A DNA stretch of 64,000 nt, taken from the NCBI GenBank assembly GCA_021234155.1, contig JAJEKV010000002.1, forward strand, positions 33,249,123-33,313,122, written 5' to 3'. Origin of the DNA: Isoetes taiwanensis (Eukaryota; Streptophyta; Lycopodiopsida; Isoetales; Isoetaceae). Shown here in pieces: positions 34,945-47,439 of this stretch. The notes below the pieces were generated by a model that was not told where the DNA came from, did no database searches, and worked only from the letters and a program-made list of their open reading frames with translations. The translations under genes and the position numbers were made by a program. Position 1 is the first letter of the stretch; every line of letters begins with the position of its first letter.

Positions 34945-36562
34945 TTTCTTGATTTACATAGAAAGTCCAAATAGTGTATTTTAAGAAGATAAAATGCCAC
35001 AATGTTTGCGATGGAAGAAACATCTGTGGTGATCATAAAACAATGAAAGGAGCCCTGTAGCAAATTGATCAAAGATCTGAACATTCAAACAGCTAAACTT
35101 ACCTATTTGGAAGAAATGCGACTTAACATTGAGCCTTGTTACTCGTCCTGAGAAGTTGATATATTTATGGAAGAGATGTCTGAACATCATTGCCATCCTA
35201 AAACGACTCTAAAAAAACATCCACTTTCTAGAATGAAGTCTGGAATGAATAAAATAGAATGTGACTGTAGCCACTGACTCACAATGCCAAGTATCTGCCT
35301 TGCACCATCATTCCGGCCAGCAACATAAAACACGACAGAACAGGTTCTACGTCTAACACCAAAGTGCAGATCTTAGAGTCTTTGACTTCCTCCATCGATA
35401 CTTTATCACAGCACAAAGCAAGAACATTCTAACTAAGGAATCAAAGATCCAAAGCAACACCACTCCCGGAAGCATGAAGAGATGGATAAAAATCCTCCTT
35501 GTACCGAAAAAGGTAAGCCCTCCATTTCTGATGCTCCAACCACGAAGTTAAGGTAGAGAATGGCTATGGCGGCGTGTCCAGGAAACTATTGAAGCTTAAG
35601 ATAGAATTTCTGACGTGTCATCATCTAATCCTGGCCGTCAGATATAGGGCGCAATGCAAAACCGACACATGGTAAAACATTATAATATAGGATCATTTAA
35701 AAAATAAATCTATATGCTAATCTTTCTTTGCAGAGGTAGCAAGGGCAGGATGCACCTGTCAAGTTGCAGAACTACCTCCCAAAAGACAAATTAGTCACAA
35801 CTTACATTATAGAATAGACTTGAAGAAATTAGAGATTAAATGCACTGCAATAAGAATGCAGTTGCAGCATACCATCTAAATGTGCCACCATCTTGCAGAT
35901 GGTCTTATTTGTTTACCATTTCAAAAGACAAATCTCTATGCTAACCTCTCTCTGCACGGACAGTAAGGAGGAAAGAAAGTACCTTGGAGTGCGAAAATTG
36001 TAGAACATTAACTTCATGATGGATGCTCCATATGATTAGCGTATACTGATTTGAATCAGTCTACAATAGTTAAAATTATGTGCAGGCATTAGGATGTTTC
36101 TGAGTATTTTACACAATATGGTCAATCCAACTGGATATCTATAAGGAAGTCATGGGTTGGGATGGAATTTGATGTTTGTTACCTCTCAACTGCAAGAAAG
36201 AACATAGAATTAGCGAGACACAAATTAGAATGTAGAGAGAAGAATATGCAGAAATACATAATTTAAGAAATAATAAGATGTTCAATCTTCTGACCTGCAT
36301 ACCAAACTGCTACAGAAATCCCATTGCTTCAATAACTGTTGTGTGTGCACATTTACACCAAAAGGTGGTCCATGTGCATGCATGTGTGTCCACATCAACA
36401 ATTGTATTTCTAACGTAGAAGGCATATGCAAATATAAAAGATGTCAAATGCAGTTTTGCATTCCCATTATATTATTTGCAACTATTAGAAATATGTACCT
36501 TGAAAGTCAAGAGAACATAGCTTAATCTGGGCACTTACTTGAGCTGCTAATTAATTGTATTT

Positions 36563-37020
36563 GCCACGGGCACGAAGAGGTCGAGAGCAGACAAGTGACG
36601 GGCCGTCACCGCCAGCATCAGCGTCAGCGTGACTTCAGGCACCTCAAGAGGCACCGCCAGCATTCCTGCAAATCAGGCCTCCTTCCAGGAGTCGGCACTG
36701 AGATCTGACAGTGTCTATATTGGGCCAAAGGCCATTGTACTATTTATATGAGTAGAGCTAGCATTCACAGGCCAGATGAGTTTTTGGTCTTATCTCACTT
36801 CTGCTTTCTCTCGATTTCGAGAGCTCATGTATCACAATTGATATCAAAGAATTTTGTTCTCTTCATTGTGTTCTTCATTGTTCTCCTTGTTTTTTCTCTT
36901 TTCCCTTCCTCAGTTTCTTTTGCAAATCCCGCGTGACACAGCTACCGGATTCTCCTGTTTGATCCACGGGTCCTCACAGAGGGCTGTCTTGCAGGAGTTC
37001 CCGAACCCAGACCCTAAACA
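36563..37020 (+). repeat. 5' LTR, copy 2, truncated
   Basis: 458 bp from GCCACGGGCACG to CCTAAACA. It lacks the start of the LTR; the TATA-like region (about 36,740) is kept. Confidence 0.9.
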
Positions 37021-37021
37021 C

Positions 37022-37040
37022 TGTCACCGCTGCCGGGTCT
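37022..37040 (+). promoter_or_regulatory. Primer-binding site, copy 2
   Basis: TGTCACCGCTGCCGGGTCT, identical to copy 1. Confidence 0.5.
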
Positions 37041-37067
37041 GATTTTCTTTTCCTTCCTTCTTTTACC

Positions 37068-39180
37068 ATGTCTGCCCGAGCTTTCACCCCAGAGGAGCTT
37101 CTTAGCCAGACGGCATCTCGTTTGGAGCGCCATCAACGTCGCGAAGTTGCTCGAGATATGTATGACACTGGTTATGATATTGAGGGAGGCCATATTTGTT
37201 CACGAGCTCAATCGGCGCCACCCACTCCTCGTGTTCACTCTCATCCTGGCTCTCCTCCAGCATGTAAACATTGTTCACAACCTCAGTCACTACATCATAC
37301 ACCTGTTCAGCCCCTCCCGCTTATTTCCACACTCCAGAGAGTGCCTACATACATATCTCCTCTGGCCATACTCCTCTGCCTTCACAACCATCATCTCCCC
37401 CTGGAGGAATGGGTTATCCCCATGTTTCTTTCGGCCCTCCCCAGGTTCAGACATATCCTCAATCCCCTTCTTTTCAACAAACACTTCCAGTTTACACTCT
37501 TACTTATCTCAAACCTCATGACCACGGACCCCACGGTCCTCCACCACAGGAACCTCCTTTTGCACATCTTCAGGGTCTTTCTGCTCCTTTGCCACCCCAT
37601 ACGGAATCCATGGAAGTTTCGCCCCATTATGTTCCTCCTTATACACTGCCTCTATATGCACAAGGCCCGTCACACTCTTCTTTTCAGACTCTCAAACTGA
37701 CCTATCCCACTTTTGGCAGTACTAAAGGCAAACCATTGGATCAAAGTGCTCAAGCCCACATGGAAGAATTTGAGGCTCTGGCTGTCCTAAATGGTCATGC
37801 TCAACCTCAACCGAAGTTCCATATCTTTTTCCACCACACCGCTGCGTGGATCCCCTCATCAATGGCTCATGGCAAACAAAAAAGCCATTGAAAACAAAAC
37901 TGACTGAAATGAAGAATGCTTTCCTTTCTCATTATGGGACCACAGATGATGATCAACTTGTTCTCAAGTAACTCAATGATCTTCAACAAGAGCCCACGGA
38001 ATCAGCCCGGGATTTTGCGGATCGTCTTCACATCCTCCTCGGCAAACTTCAAGAGTACCCCACGCAAAGCCAGATCCTCATCTGGTTTCTCCAGGGTCTT
38101 CCTCCGGCTATTCGTCTCATGATGAATACCTGCGCCCCAAGACTTTGGAGCAGGCCATCGAACTTGTCAATCATTCAGTAAATGTTTCCTCTCGCGGCGT
38201 GGCCCTCCAGGAGCTACCCTTCATTCCTCCTGTCATGGTACCTCAGACTGCAGTTCAGCCTCAACACTTAAATCCTCAACGCAGTCAAATTTGGTGCCAC
38301 ATCTGCAAATATCAAGGCCATTTGGCCAATGAGTGCAACTCCTCCAATGGCCCTCCTCATTGTAAACGCTGCAACATGTGCAATTATGCCACGGAAGAAT
38401 GCACTTGTACTCATCCTACACCCTTCCGGCAAAAGATGGTATATCAAGTCTAGACCACGCCTCAGTAACAGACGTCATATCAACCTCAGCAATTTCAAGC
38501 ACAACCTCCTCAACAGTATCAACAATCTCAGCAGCCACGGGGACAAAGCAACCATCCTCCTTTTGATCCTGCTAAAGCTCAGTGCTATCATTGTTTGGAA
38601 TGGGGTCATACCACCACGGCATGCCCTCAACTTCCTCAAGTTCAAGTCCAACTTCCAGGCACGAATCAAACCACGTCAGTACGCCTCACGGTCTATCAAC
38701 TTTGGATCGCAAATGGCAAACAGGGCCCTCGTCCTGTTCTTCGAAAACCACCATGCGTGCCTCAACAATCAAGGTATCAACCAGCTCCTGCAGCAACTCC
38801 TCCGATGGATCACCAAGACCAGGAAGAAATTTATCAGGCTCTCAATCCTCCAATCCAACCGTCAAACTGGTTGGTTTAGTCTCGCGACAGACCAGGGCTT
38901 CACGCCCCTTGACCATCATTCCTCATGATACGCGCCCTGCTTTTGCTGTCGACACGATCCCTCATGAAGAGGAAAAAAAGGTTCACTTTGCACCAGACTT
39001 GGATAAACTCATGCCTCATGTTATGCCCAAGGTGCGACAAAGTATCCTCAACCTCATGCAGGCTGCAGAAGGCCGCACACTTGCGAATGTGCACGCCACC
39101 ACAAGGGTTCAACATCGTCATGACGCACCTCCGTCATCTCACACTCCACGCTCTCAGACATATCCGCATATTGCTGCAGA
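37068..39180 (+). pseudogene. gag: gag, copy 2
   Basis: Same organisation as copy 1: ATG at 37,068, gag core, CCHC knuckles at 38,295-38,336 and 38,583-38,624. The shared stops (TAA in LVLK-stop-LNDL; TAG and TAA after MVYQV) each replace a Gln codon by C-to-T. A private frameshift occurs at about 37,830 (homopolymer TTTTT) and others near 38,660 relative to copy 1. It would provide the particle shell and RNA-binding nucleocapsid of the element. Confidence 0.8.
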
Positions 39181-39189
39181 GGTGGAGCT

Positions 39190-42100
39190 TCTCAAAGAAG
39201 TTTCTGCTTCTTTACCTCAGACTTCAGCCCCTTGGATCCTGCTGATTCGTTTTCTCATGTTCCTTTGGAACTCCAAGAAGAACTTGCAAAAATCAAAATT
39301 CCTTTGAGTTTAGCCACCATTTTGAAACTGTGTCTTGCTCTCAAGGACCAGTTGCCCCTTCCCACGGTTCTGGTTGGGGCTGTCGCTACCTCCACACCCA
39401 CGGTACATGCCACGGTGGGCAATCAACAAGTCAACCATGTTCAAATTGACGGGGGTAGTGCTGTCAATCTTATCACTGATAAGCTCCGAAAGCAAATGGG
39501 CATCCAACAACTTTACCGTGCCCCATATGACATCAAATTGGCTAATGGCCATATCACGCGCCCTCAAGGCGTCACGCCTCTTCTTCACATCAATATCGGC
39601 GACCTCAGATTCCCCTTGGAATTTGGTGTTTGGAAAGCTGGGGAAGATCCAGGTGATTATGAAATGTTGGTTGGCAGGCCTTTTCTCCGTCAGGCCAAAA
39701 GTATCCATTATTGGGCCACGGACCAGCTCGTCATTATAGATAGTCATCTCAATGCCACCATGGATTTGGAAACCGGCAAGATCATCTCGGTCCGAACATC
39801 TTTGAACCCTCTCTCTCAGACACCGATTCTGACGAAGCACAAAACATCTATCATGTACAGGCTCCCCCTGCGAGTCTGCCTCTGTCATCCTACCCTGAAT
39901 ATGTTGATCCGTGGGGAGAGATGACTCTCGATCAGAACCAGGCTGTGGCTGCTTTACTCGACCCCTACCTGGCTCCTTGCAATTGCATCCAACGCATCGA
40001 TCATTTTTCAGATACAGAACTTCCTCCTAACATGGTGGATGTCCATGCCGTCATGAAGCAACCAGTGCTTGATGATGCTCAGCAACCACTTTTTTTCACC
40101 ACGCAGAATGCAGCTCATCCCATCCTGTTCCAACCTCCTGTTCATGTTGTTCAAGACACGGAAGTCATTCCACACATTCAGATTCCTGAAGTGGAGATCG
40201 TGGACGTTGGCAACAATCAACCCGTCCGCCTTGCTGCCAATCTCCCGACCACCTATCGCAAATGCGCCAACACGCTTTTCAAAAAATTCAAACACATTTT
40301 TGCCTGGAGCTATAAAGATCTTCGGGGTATCAACAAAAACTTGGGGGAACTCACCATTCCTACCAAATCAGATGCACGTCCTGTCTAGCAATGACAGTAC
40401 CGGCTCAACCCAAATTACCATGACCGCGTCAAGGCTGAAATATACAAACTTCTAGCTGCAGGTTTGATCTACGAGGTCAAACATTCTGAATGGGTGAGCC
40501 CCATCGTCATTGCTCTCAAACACAACGGTAAGATCCGCGTTTGCGTGGACTATCGCAAACTCAATCAGGCCACGGAGCGTGATCATTTCCCACTTCCCTT
40601 CACAGACCAGGTTCTGGAAGAGGTCGCTGGTCATGAAATGTACTCCTTCATGGATGGTTTTTCAGGCTACAATCAAATTTCAATCAAAGAAGCTGATCAA
40701 CTCAAGACTACCTTCACCACCCCGTGGGGCACTTTTGCCTACAAGGTGGTTCCTTTTGGGTTATCAAACTCTCCATCAACGTTTCAACGCATCATGCTCT
40801 CGGTTTTTCATGATTATATGAAGGAGAAACCCTTTCTCCAGATTTTTCAAGATGACTTTTCCGCCTACAGTTCCATGGATGACCACCTGGATAAATTAGA
40901 GCTCGTCTTTCAGAAATGTGATGAGTCTGGCATTAGTCTCAATCCTGAGAAATGCACCTTCTGCGTCACCTCTGGTGTTCTGTTAGGACATGTGGTCAGT
41001 AAAGCAGGTATCACCACGGATCCTGCTAAAATCAGTTGCGTGCTTAAAGCTCAAGCACCATCTAATATCAAGAAGACACGTTCTTTCCTGGGCAAGGTAA
41101 ATTATTATTCCACCTTCATTCCTGGACTTGCAGCCATTGCTGATCCCATTCATAAACTCACGGGTGATGAATCCACTTGGGCTTGGAATTCCCAGGTGGA
41201 TGCTGCTTTCCAACAGTTGAAGATTTTGCTTACTTAGGCCCCCGTGCTTGTTCCTCCTCAGTGGAACAAGCCTTTTCATGTTCATGTCGATGTCTCCGCA
41301 TTTGCTATTGGTGCTGTCCTCTCACAAGCATTTGACGCGCACACAGATAAACCGAATCGTTATGCCAGCAAAAAACTCAATCCTGTTGAGCGCAACTACT
41401 CTGCCACCGAGAGGGAGGCATTGGGCTTAATTTTTTGTGTCCAACGCTTCCGTCATTATTTGTTGGGCAGTCAGATCAAATTCTTTGTTGATCATCAGGC
41501 ACTTCTTTATTTGATCAACAAGTCCACCCCCACGGGCCGGATTGCTCGTTGGGTCCTTCTGTTGCAAGAATTCGCTCCTTTTGAAATCGTTCATAAGGCT
41601 GGCAAATCTCATGTTATACCAGATTATCTCTCCCGCATCCACACAGACAATCCCTCCACGGGTGTTTCAGATGCCTTTCCTGACGCTCAACTGTTTTTGG
41701 TCACGGCCACGCCCCATTGGTTTCATAACTTTCAGCAATATCTCCTCACAGGTGCTCTTCCCGCTGAAGATCCCACGCTCTCTCCAGAAAAACTTCGATC
41801 ACGCCACCGTCAATTCCTTCGTGAGGTCCGCGACTACACCATGGTTGCGGGCCATCTTTACAAACGTGGCAAAGATATGGTCCTCCGACGCTGTGTTCTT
41901 CCTCATGAAGTGCCCGATATCGTTCGACAAGCCCATGAAGGGCTTGGTGGTGGTCATTTTCACGGTGACACCACGGCATGCAAAATACTTCTCGCAGGCT
42001 ATTTCTGGCCCACACTCTTCAAGGATGCCCACGCTCACGCCCGCACGTGTGATGTCTTTCAGCGTGTGGGTCGGCCCACGGCCCGTGACACACTCCCGTT

Positions 42101-42864
42101 GGCGCCGGTCGCCACGCCACTTCCCTTCAGCAAATGGGGAATAGACTTTGTGGGGCCCATGGATCCTCCCGCGCGGCACACCCGTGTCCGCTACATTCTG
42201 GTCATCACTGATTACGCTACTAAGTGGGCAGAGGCTTGTGCACTTCCAGACAACACAGCCGCAAGCACAACCAAGGTCCTCTATACGCACATCATCACGC
42301 GTTTTGGCTGTCCCACGGAACTGGTCAGTGATAGAGATGTTCATTTTGTCAATCACACCATCAAAGAGCTGACGGATTATCTGCTGATCCATCATCGCAA
42401 AAGCACACCTTACTATCCTCAAGGGAATGGTTTGGCACAGATTGGCAAGACAAGTTACCTACTATTCTTTGGGCTTACAACTGCTGTTTCAAGATAGCTA
42501 CTGGTCACACTCCTTTTAAGTTGGTTTATGGTCAAGAAGCCTTGATGCCCTTTGAATATGTTCTTCCGACACTAAATCTTTGCATGATAAACATCTGAGA
42601 GCCAAAACTTTTCAAGAAGGTGATTTGGTTTTACTTTATGATTCTCGTTACAAAAATTTTCCAGGGAAGTTAAAGTTCAGATGGCTTGGTCCTTATCAAA
42701 TCGTTCAAGTTGTACAACCCAGCGTTTTCAAGCTGGCAGAATTAGATGGCACTCCATTACCTACACTGGTTAATGGCTTTCGCCTAAAACAATTTCATAC
42801 AGAAGATACAGACAGTCATACACATGATGCACAACAACATTCTGACTCCACAGATAGTGACTAA
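39190..42864 (+). pseudogene. pol: pol, copy 2: protease-RT-RNase H-integrase
   Basis: Protease active site IDGGSAVNLI (Asp codon 39,448-39,450). From 39,921 to 42,497 one frame carries RT (VCVDYRKLNQAT; FMDGFSGYNQI; FQDDFSAY with DD at 40,851-40,856), RNase H (VDVSAFAIGAVLSQAF; TEREALGLIF; VDHQALLYLI) and integrase (HFHGDTTACK; WGIDFVGPM; VSDRDVHFVN). It is broken by TAG and TGA near 40,386-40,394 and TAG at 41,235, each explicable by C-to-T. The zinc-binding pair reads CDVF instead of CxxC. After STPYYPQGNGLA the sequence jumps to a segment resembling DWQDKLPTILWAY, so the stretch with the catalytic Glu is missing. The GPY module follows in another frame (42,580-42,864). The integrase cannot be active. 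Confidence 0.85.
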
Positions 42865-43542
42865 AGCGGCATATTTATATTTATAGTAGAGGCGAAAAAC
42901 AAAAGTGGGCATTGCCCATATACATCCGCTATGAGCAGAGCCCTATTTACAAAATGGGCAGAGCCCTATTTACAAAATCCTAAGTTAAAACCACCCCTAC
43001 TCCGGGTTTGGAGCAGAGGTTATGCGGAGGATGTGGTAGAGGTTTTGCTCAGGATCCCAGCGCAGATGCAGCACCACCTCCATGGCATTCGTCAGCGGGT
43101 CGGGATGCTCAGCCATCCCACTGCACCACCCGTCCATAGGAATACCGCGGTTACGGCATTTCCAGAGGTCAAGATCATTCATCTTATAGGTACTTCGAGT
43201 TGCCTATCTTAAATGACATTCCTTCCTTTCAAGCCCGTCGGAAATTAATGTTTGTACCTTCGCCAGCTGTCACCTCCGATTGTTCATTCAAGTCTCATCT
43301 CCATCGTTCATCGCTTCTCCCTTAATTACTTGGGGACTTAGCCAAATTTTTTGCCTCTCAACCGACTTCTTCGCATCTATCGCCACCTGGCACCATCAAC
43401 GGTTGCTGTTCATTCTACTCACGCCCCTTCGCCACACCTTGTGCGCCCTAAAACCTTTTCGTCTATCTTCGTTTTTAGTCTTACGCTCTCCGCCCTCGGC
43501 TTCTCACATCCGCTCTTCCGGTTACTCTCAACGCTCTTCGCC

Positions 43543-46500
43543 ATGGCCGCTCCACCCAAATTCCCTCAACTTCAAGCTTCTGCTCCACGGGATCCGGCTC
43601 TTTTTGACTCAGTAATTTTCTCAACACCCACCTTTCGCGATGCCCTAGCAGGTCCCAGTCGTGCCGTTGCGGAACGCCATGGGCTTTATGAATTTTCCAA
43701 GCAAGAACTTCCTGCACCAAATCCGGCGCAACTCATGCAGTTCGTCGCTCATATGATCAACACCACAGATGGATACGCCACCAAGGTCGATCAGACCACC
43801 ATTTTGCTTACAACCGGACTGCTTTCTCAGGTATTCCAGATTCCTCTTCATAGACCTTCTTTATCTTGGGATGCCTTACAGGAACAGGATGTCTCTCAGT
43901 ATGGCCAAGCTCCTTATCAGGCCAACACCCATCGGCTCACAAACATTGCAAAGACCCACGATACTTTTGTAAAGTTCCTGTGGCGCAAATTCTATGGGTA
44001 TTCCATCAAGAATACCCACATCAATAAACCGTTCTACAACGTTGTTGTTATGGCTATCTACTCCCCTCATTCTATTGATTGGCCACAAATTTTGTTCCTC
44101 AGACTTCTCCATGAAATTGACCGCATCAGAGCTGCCCCTTCTTCTGGCTTGGAAACCACTGTGGGTGCTCATCTTCAAGCACTCATCCGTCATTGTCTTC
44201 CTCTTCCCGTTCCTGGGTCCCCTTCCACTTCTCGTGCATCCACTCATCAAACCTTTCATTCCCTTCCTCACAACCAGCAGGCTGAAACTTCACGCCCTCC
44301 TCTTAATCCTGGTCATGTTCAAAACAACGCCAAGCCTATTTCTGTCTCTTCTTCCTCCACGGAATCCATACCCACAACTTCTCATCAAAATTCTCAGACG
44401 TCACAGACCCATCACCAACAGGGCCCTGCCCCTCCACCTTCTCGCCAAGTCCTGTATCAATACCAGCAAGATGTCCAAGCTGTTGTTCTCAAGCTACAGG
44501 ACTCACAAGAAGTCTTCATGAATGGTGTTCAAGCCTACATGGAGGCCACGGAAGCAATTCATAGGGATCTCCAAGATGCCACCACGCACGTTCAATCCCT
44601 GGAAGAAAAACTTCAACAGAAGCACGAGGCTCTTTTACAGGCCCGTGAAGCTCTCAAGACTGCACAAGACCAGACCACCCTCCTTGCTGATCAACAGGCT
44701 CAGTTACAATCCACAATTCAAGAATTGCTCGAGCAGGTCAAAGACAAGGATAAACTCCTTGGCGACAAGGATACAGCCCTTGCAGATCTTCAAACCCTGT
44801 ACACTGAGCTCTCTCAGAATTACAATACTCAACTTCAAGAGCTCAATGAGCGCAACGAGCAGCTCCCCTCTCTCCAAGGCCAACTGACCACGCTGCAAAA
44901 TCAGGTCACATCTCTTCAGACTCAGCTTACAGAAGCACAGAAACAAAAAATAATTGATGATGCAGAGATTGCCACGCTTCGACTCCATACTCCTGGGCAA
45001 TCCTCTTCACATGGCATGCTTCCTCACAGACGGTTCCGTGATCAATCACGTCTCCTGCTCGAAAAGGATAATAAGATCCGCGACCTAGAACATCAACTCC
45101 AGCAAGCTGTTCAATCGGCAGAAGAAGCCCAAAATAAACAAGAGGGCTATATTGATATTGCTAGCTGCATTCCTGTGGATTTCTCTACTCCTTCCAGTTA
45201 TCTGGATTATGTGGTTGCCCGACGCCACCTTTTTCTTCTGAAGTGGTATGCGGCAGACGGCCAGGTTAATGCACAGCCACTACGCAGTGCGGATTTTCTA
45301 AGGATCTGGCCGGACCTTTCTGTCGAAGACAAAGGTTTACTCTGTGCCCTCTTAGTATTTGATCAAATCAACTGTGAAGATCCTGATTTGGTCATCTTCC
45401 GAGTTGTTCAACCAATGGCGTTATTTTTCATGATTTTTATTTGGCTGATACACAAGATAAATTCAGAGATGAGGCACATAGAATTTTTCAAGGCAACCCC
45501 ATGCTCACTGGTTGTTATTGGACACGAACCCATATTTACAGGATCATGATCGGTCTCACACTCTTGGAACAGAGTACATGCCTGAGCTTGCTCATCACTT
45601 ACCTCTGTGGCAAGCAGAAACGCTGGAACAGGTGCGGAAGAATTTAGCGTATCCTAGGGATCTTCAGTTTGCACAAATTTATATGCAGCATTTAGGAGGG
45701 TACAATCAACTGCGTGCCCTTCTGGAAAGCAAGACCATACCCACGGGTTGGGTTAATCCTCCTGTCTATACTCAGCTCTCTGCTTCAGATTGGGACCAGT
45801 GGTGCCGTGCTCTGTAGACCTTGTTCGTGAATTCAGGGAGCAGGCTCAGCAGCCCACGCTCACGGGCATGGCTCATTCTCCATATGCTTCATTAGGTGTA
45901 CCTCCACGCCCAAGGTTTCTCACCTCAGACTGGCATCTTCCCTTTTGGACCAAGGTCCTGGACGGCCATGCTGGGTGGACTCCTCCTCATATTTCCACGG
46001 ACCTCCGCTGGGATCCACGTTTTGTTCGACGCTCAAATTGGGAGAATGGTGCCACTTTGGACCACACAGAAAATTGGATCTACCTCCCAAATGAGCGTGG
46101 ATGGCAGACGCCAAGTCATGCAGTCCACGGTCTGGATACCTTTTTGACAAATGCTGCCACCTCCCCGGATCCCTCAGTTCATCGACAAGCAGGCTTCTGT
46201 GCTGCTTTAAAGTGCCTTCTAATCAGCTCTCTAAATCGATAGCTCCTTATCTTTTATTGCAACCCCAATGCCGGCGTCAGTGCCTTCGGACTCCTGACCT
46301 GCCTTCTCATGGAATGCCAGTTTGTACCTGCTGAAGCACACACTGCCCTTGAAGACATGGTACGCTCAGGATTTCTCATTGACGCTCATCCTGCCATCGG
46401 TCTCAACACTCCTGCAGCTCTTCAGACACGCCAAGATCTCATTGGCAACTATCATAATGGCCCCCGTCCTCATACTCGTGAGGATGAATTTCAGACTGCT

Positions 46501-46545
46501 GGGTTTCGCCATCAGAAACACTTCCCCCTTTTCTTCACCCTGAGT
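43543..46545 (+). CDS. Extra ORF3 of the Ty3-type element (coiled-coil protein), copy 2
   Basis: The ATG at 43,543 (MAAPPKFPQLQASAPRD) follows about 0.68 kb of untranslated spacer after pol. The frame is open to 45,549 (668 codons); frames continuing to about 46,545 suggest an original protein near 1000 residues. Visible order: globular helical domain, residues 1-235 (WDALQEQDV, FVKFLWRKFYGYSIK, IDWPQILFLRLLHEIDRI); Ser/Pro/Gln linker, about 235-310; long coiled coil, about 310-510 (LQKQ-type heptads with LLGDKDTALADLQ); second helical domain with RRHLFLLKWYA. C-terminal part in other frames: MPELAHHLPLWQAE, WDPRFVRRSNWENG. No signal peptide, membrane segment or protease motif, so not an envelope. 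Family not recognised; a structural or targeting role is speculative. Confidence 0.75.
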
Positions 46546-46552
46546 GTCGTTT

Positions 46553-46564
46553 GGTGGGGGGGAG
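46553..46564 (+). promoter_or_regulatory. Polypurine tract, copy 2
   Basis: GGTGGGGGGGAG directly before TGTTAG of the 3' LTR. Confidence 0.85.
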
Positions 46565-47167
46565 TGTTAGTCCTGTACGTCCTGGTACAGGACTATTCAT
46601 GCACACAACGGACCAGGTCAAGGCCAAGGATCCACAGTCAGGTGTAGGTCAGTCATCAAAGGCCCCGCAGACGCCCAAGCCGCCAGCCAAGCCGCAGACC
46701 ACGCAGAAGGCCACGGGCACGAAGAGGTCGAGAGCAGACAAGTGATGGGCCGTCACCGCCAGCGTCAGCGTCAGCGTGACTTCAGGCACCTCAAGAGGCA
46801 CCACTAGCATTCCTGCAAATCAGGCCTCCTTCCAGGAGTCGGCACCGAGATCTGACAGTGTCTATATTGGGCCAAAGGCCATTGTACTATATATTTGAGT
46901 AGAGCTAGCATTCACAAGCCAGATGAGTTTTTGGTCTTATCTCACTTCTGCTTTCTCTCGATTTCGAGAGCTCATGTATCACAATTGATATCAAAGAGTT
47001 TTGTTCTCTTCATTGTGTTCTTCATTATTCTCCTTGTTTTTTCTCTTTTCCCTTCCTCAGTTTCTTTTGCAAATCCCGCGTGACACAGCTACCGGATTCT
47101 CCTGTTTGATCCACGGGTCCTCACAGAGGGCTGTCTTGCAGGAGTTCCCGAACCTAGACCCTAAACA
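46565..47167 (+). repeat. 3' LTR, copy 2 (603 bp)
   Basis: TGTTAGTCCTG...CCTAAACA, same length as the complete 5' LTR. Carries ATATATTTG like the other 3' LTR. Confidence 0.92.
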
Positions 47168-47236
47168 GCTTCAAATATCCAAAAATTTTTCTGACTTTTT
47201 GTTGGCTGCTGCATTTGGAAGAGAGTGTCATTTGCC
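47168..47236 (-). pseudogene. Disrupted host exon, 5' part, with right target duplication
   Basis: The first five bases (47,168-47,172) are the GCTTC target duplication. On the minus strand an acceptor TAAAAGCAG (ending at 47,237) opens ANDTLFQMQQPTKSQKNFWI and continues through the insertion site into the frame at 19,239-19,096. The element therefore split one exon of about 200 nt. Confidence 0.4.
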
Positions 47237-47439
47237 CTGCTTTTATTTTTATCTAAAGAACACATAATATGTGTATCATTTGCAAGGTTCAGATTGATAA
47301 GCAGTGGAAGGTGATTGATGAAGATAGACTACATCAAACATGCTAACTATCCCATTTATTAGCTGTCGTTAGGGGATTCCGATGCAAAATAGACGACATT
47401 TGATATGATGGAATAATATTGCAGGTTTTCTCATGTAAC

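Larger units (their letters stand above)
19385..36562 (+). repeat. 17.18-kb tandem duplication, unit 1
   Basis: Spans from inside the 5' LTR to inside the Helitron. Landmarks recur at a constant offset of 17,174-17,178 bp in unit 2. At the unit boundary (36,561-36,565) Helitron sequence ending TGTATTTG is fused to LTR sequence starting GCCACGGG, with only a one-base overlap (G). Flanking sequence as well as the element is duplicated, so this is segmental and not a second insertion. Confidence 0.9.
33373..36562 (-). mobile_element. Helitron, 3' part only (unit 1 copy)
   Basis: Duplicate of 50,544-53,739. Contains the 3' terminus (CTAG at 33,373-33,376; hairpin 33,385-33,401) and is cut by the tandem duplication junction at 36,562. 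The 5' end of this copy is absent, so it is a duplication product and not a separate insertion. Confidence 0.85.
36563..47167 (+). mobile_element. Ty3-type LTR retrotransposon with extra ORF3, copy 2
   Basis: Same element as copy 1 but with the first 145 bp of the 5' LTR missing because of the duplication breakpoint. The 3' LTR is complete and followed by the GCTTC target duplication. The truncated 5' LTR carries most of the variants of the copy 1 5' LTR (for example ATTTATATG) and both 3' LTRs share ATATATTTG, so the two elements descend from one insertion. Confidence 0.9.

Noticed and set aside
33373-36562. A second independent Helitron
   Set aside because: It has the 3' end only and stops exactly at the tandem duplication junction; the 5' TC end exists once, at 55,739.
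37102-37627. Minus-strand ORFs under gag, and similar opposite-strand ORFs through the element
   Set aside because: Shadows of the sense-strand gag, pol and ORF3 with no motifs of their own.
43543-45549. Envelope gene of a plant errantivirus-like element
   Set aside because: ORF3 has no signal peptide, transmembrane segment or cleavage site and is dominated by a coiled coil.
36563-47167. Two independent insertions of the same LTR element
   Set aside because: The non-element flanks are duplicated too, the second 5' LTR is truncated at the duplication junction, and both copies share the same stops and LTR-specific variants. One insertion followed by segmental duplication explains all of this.
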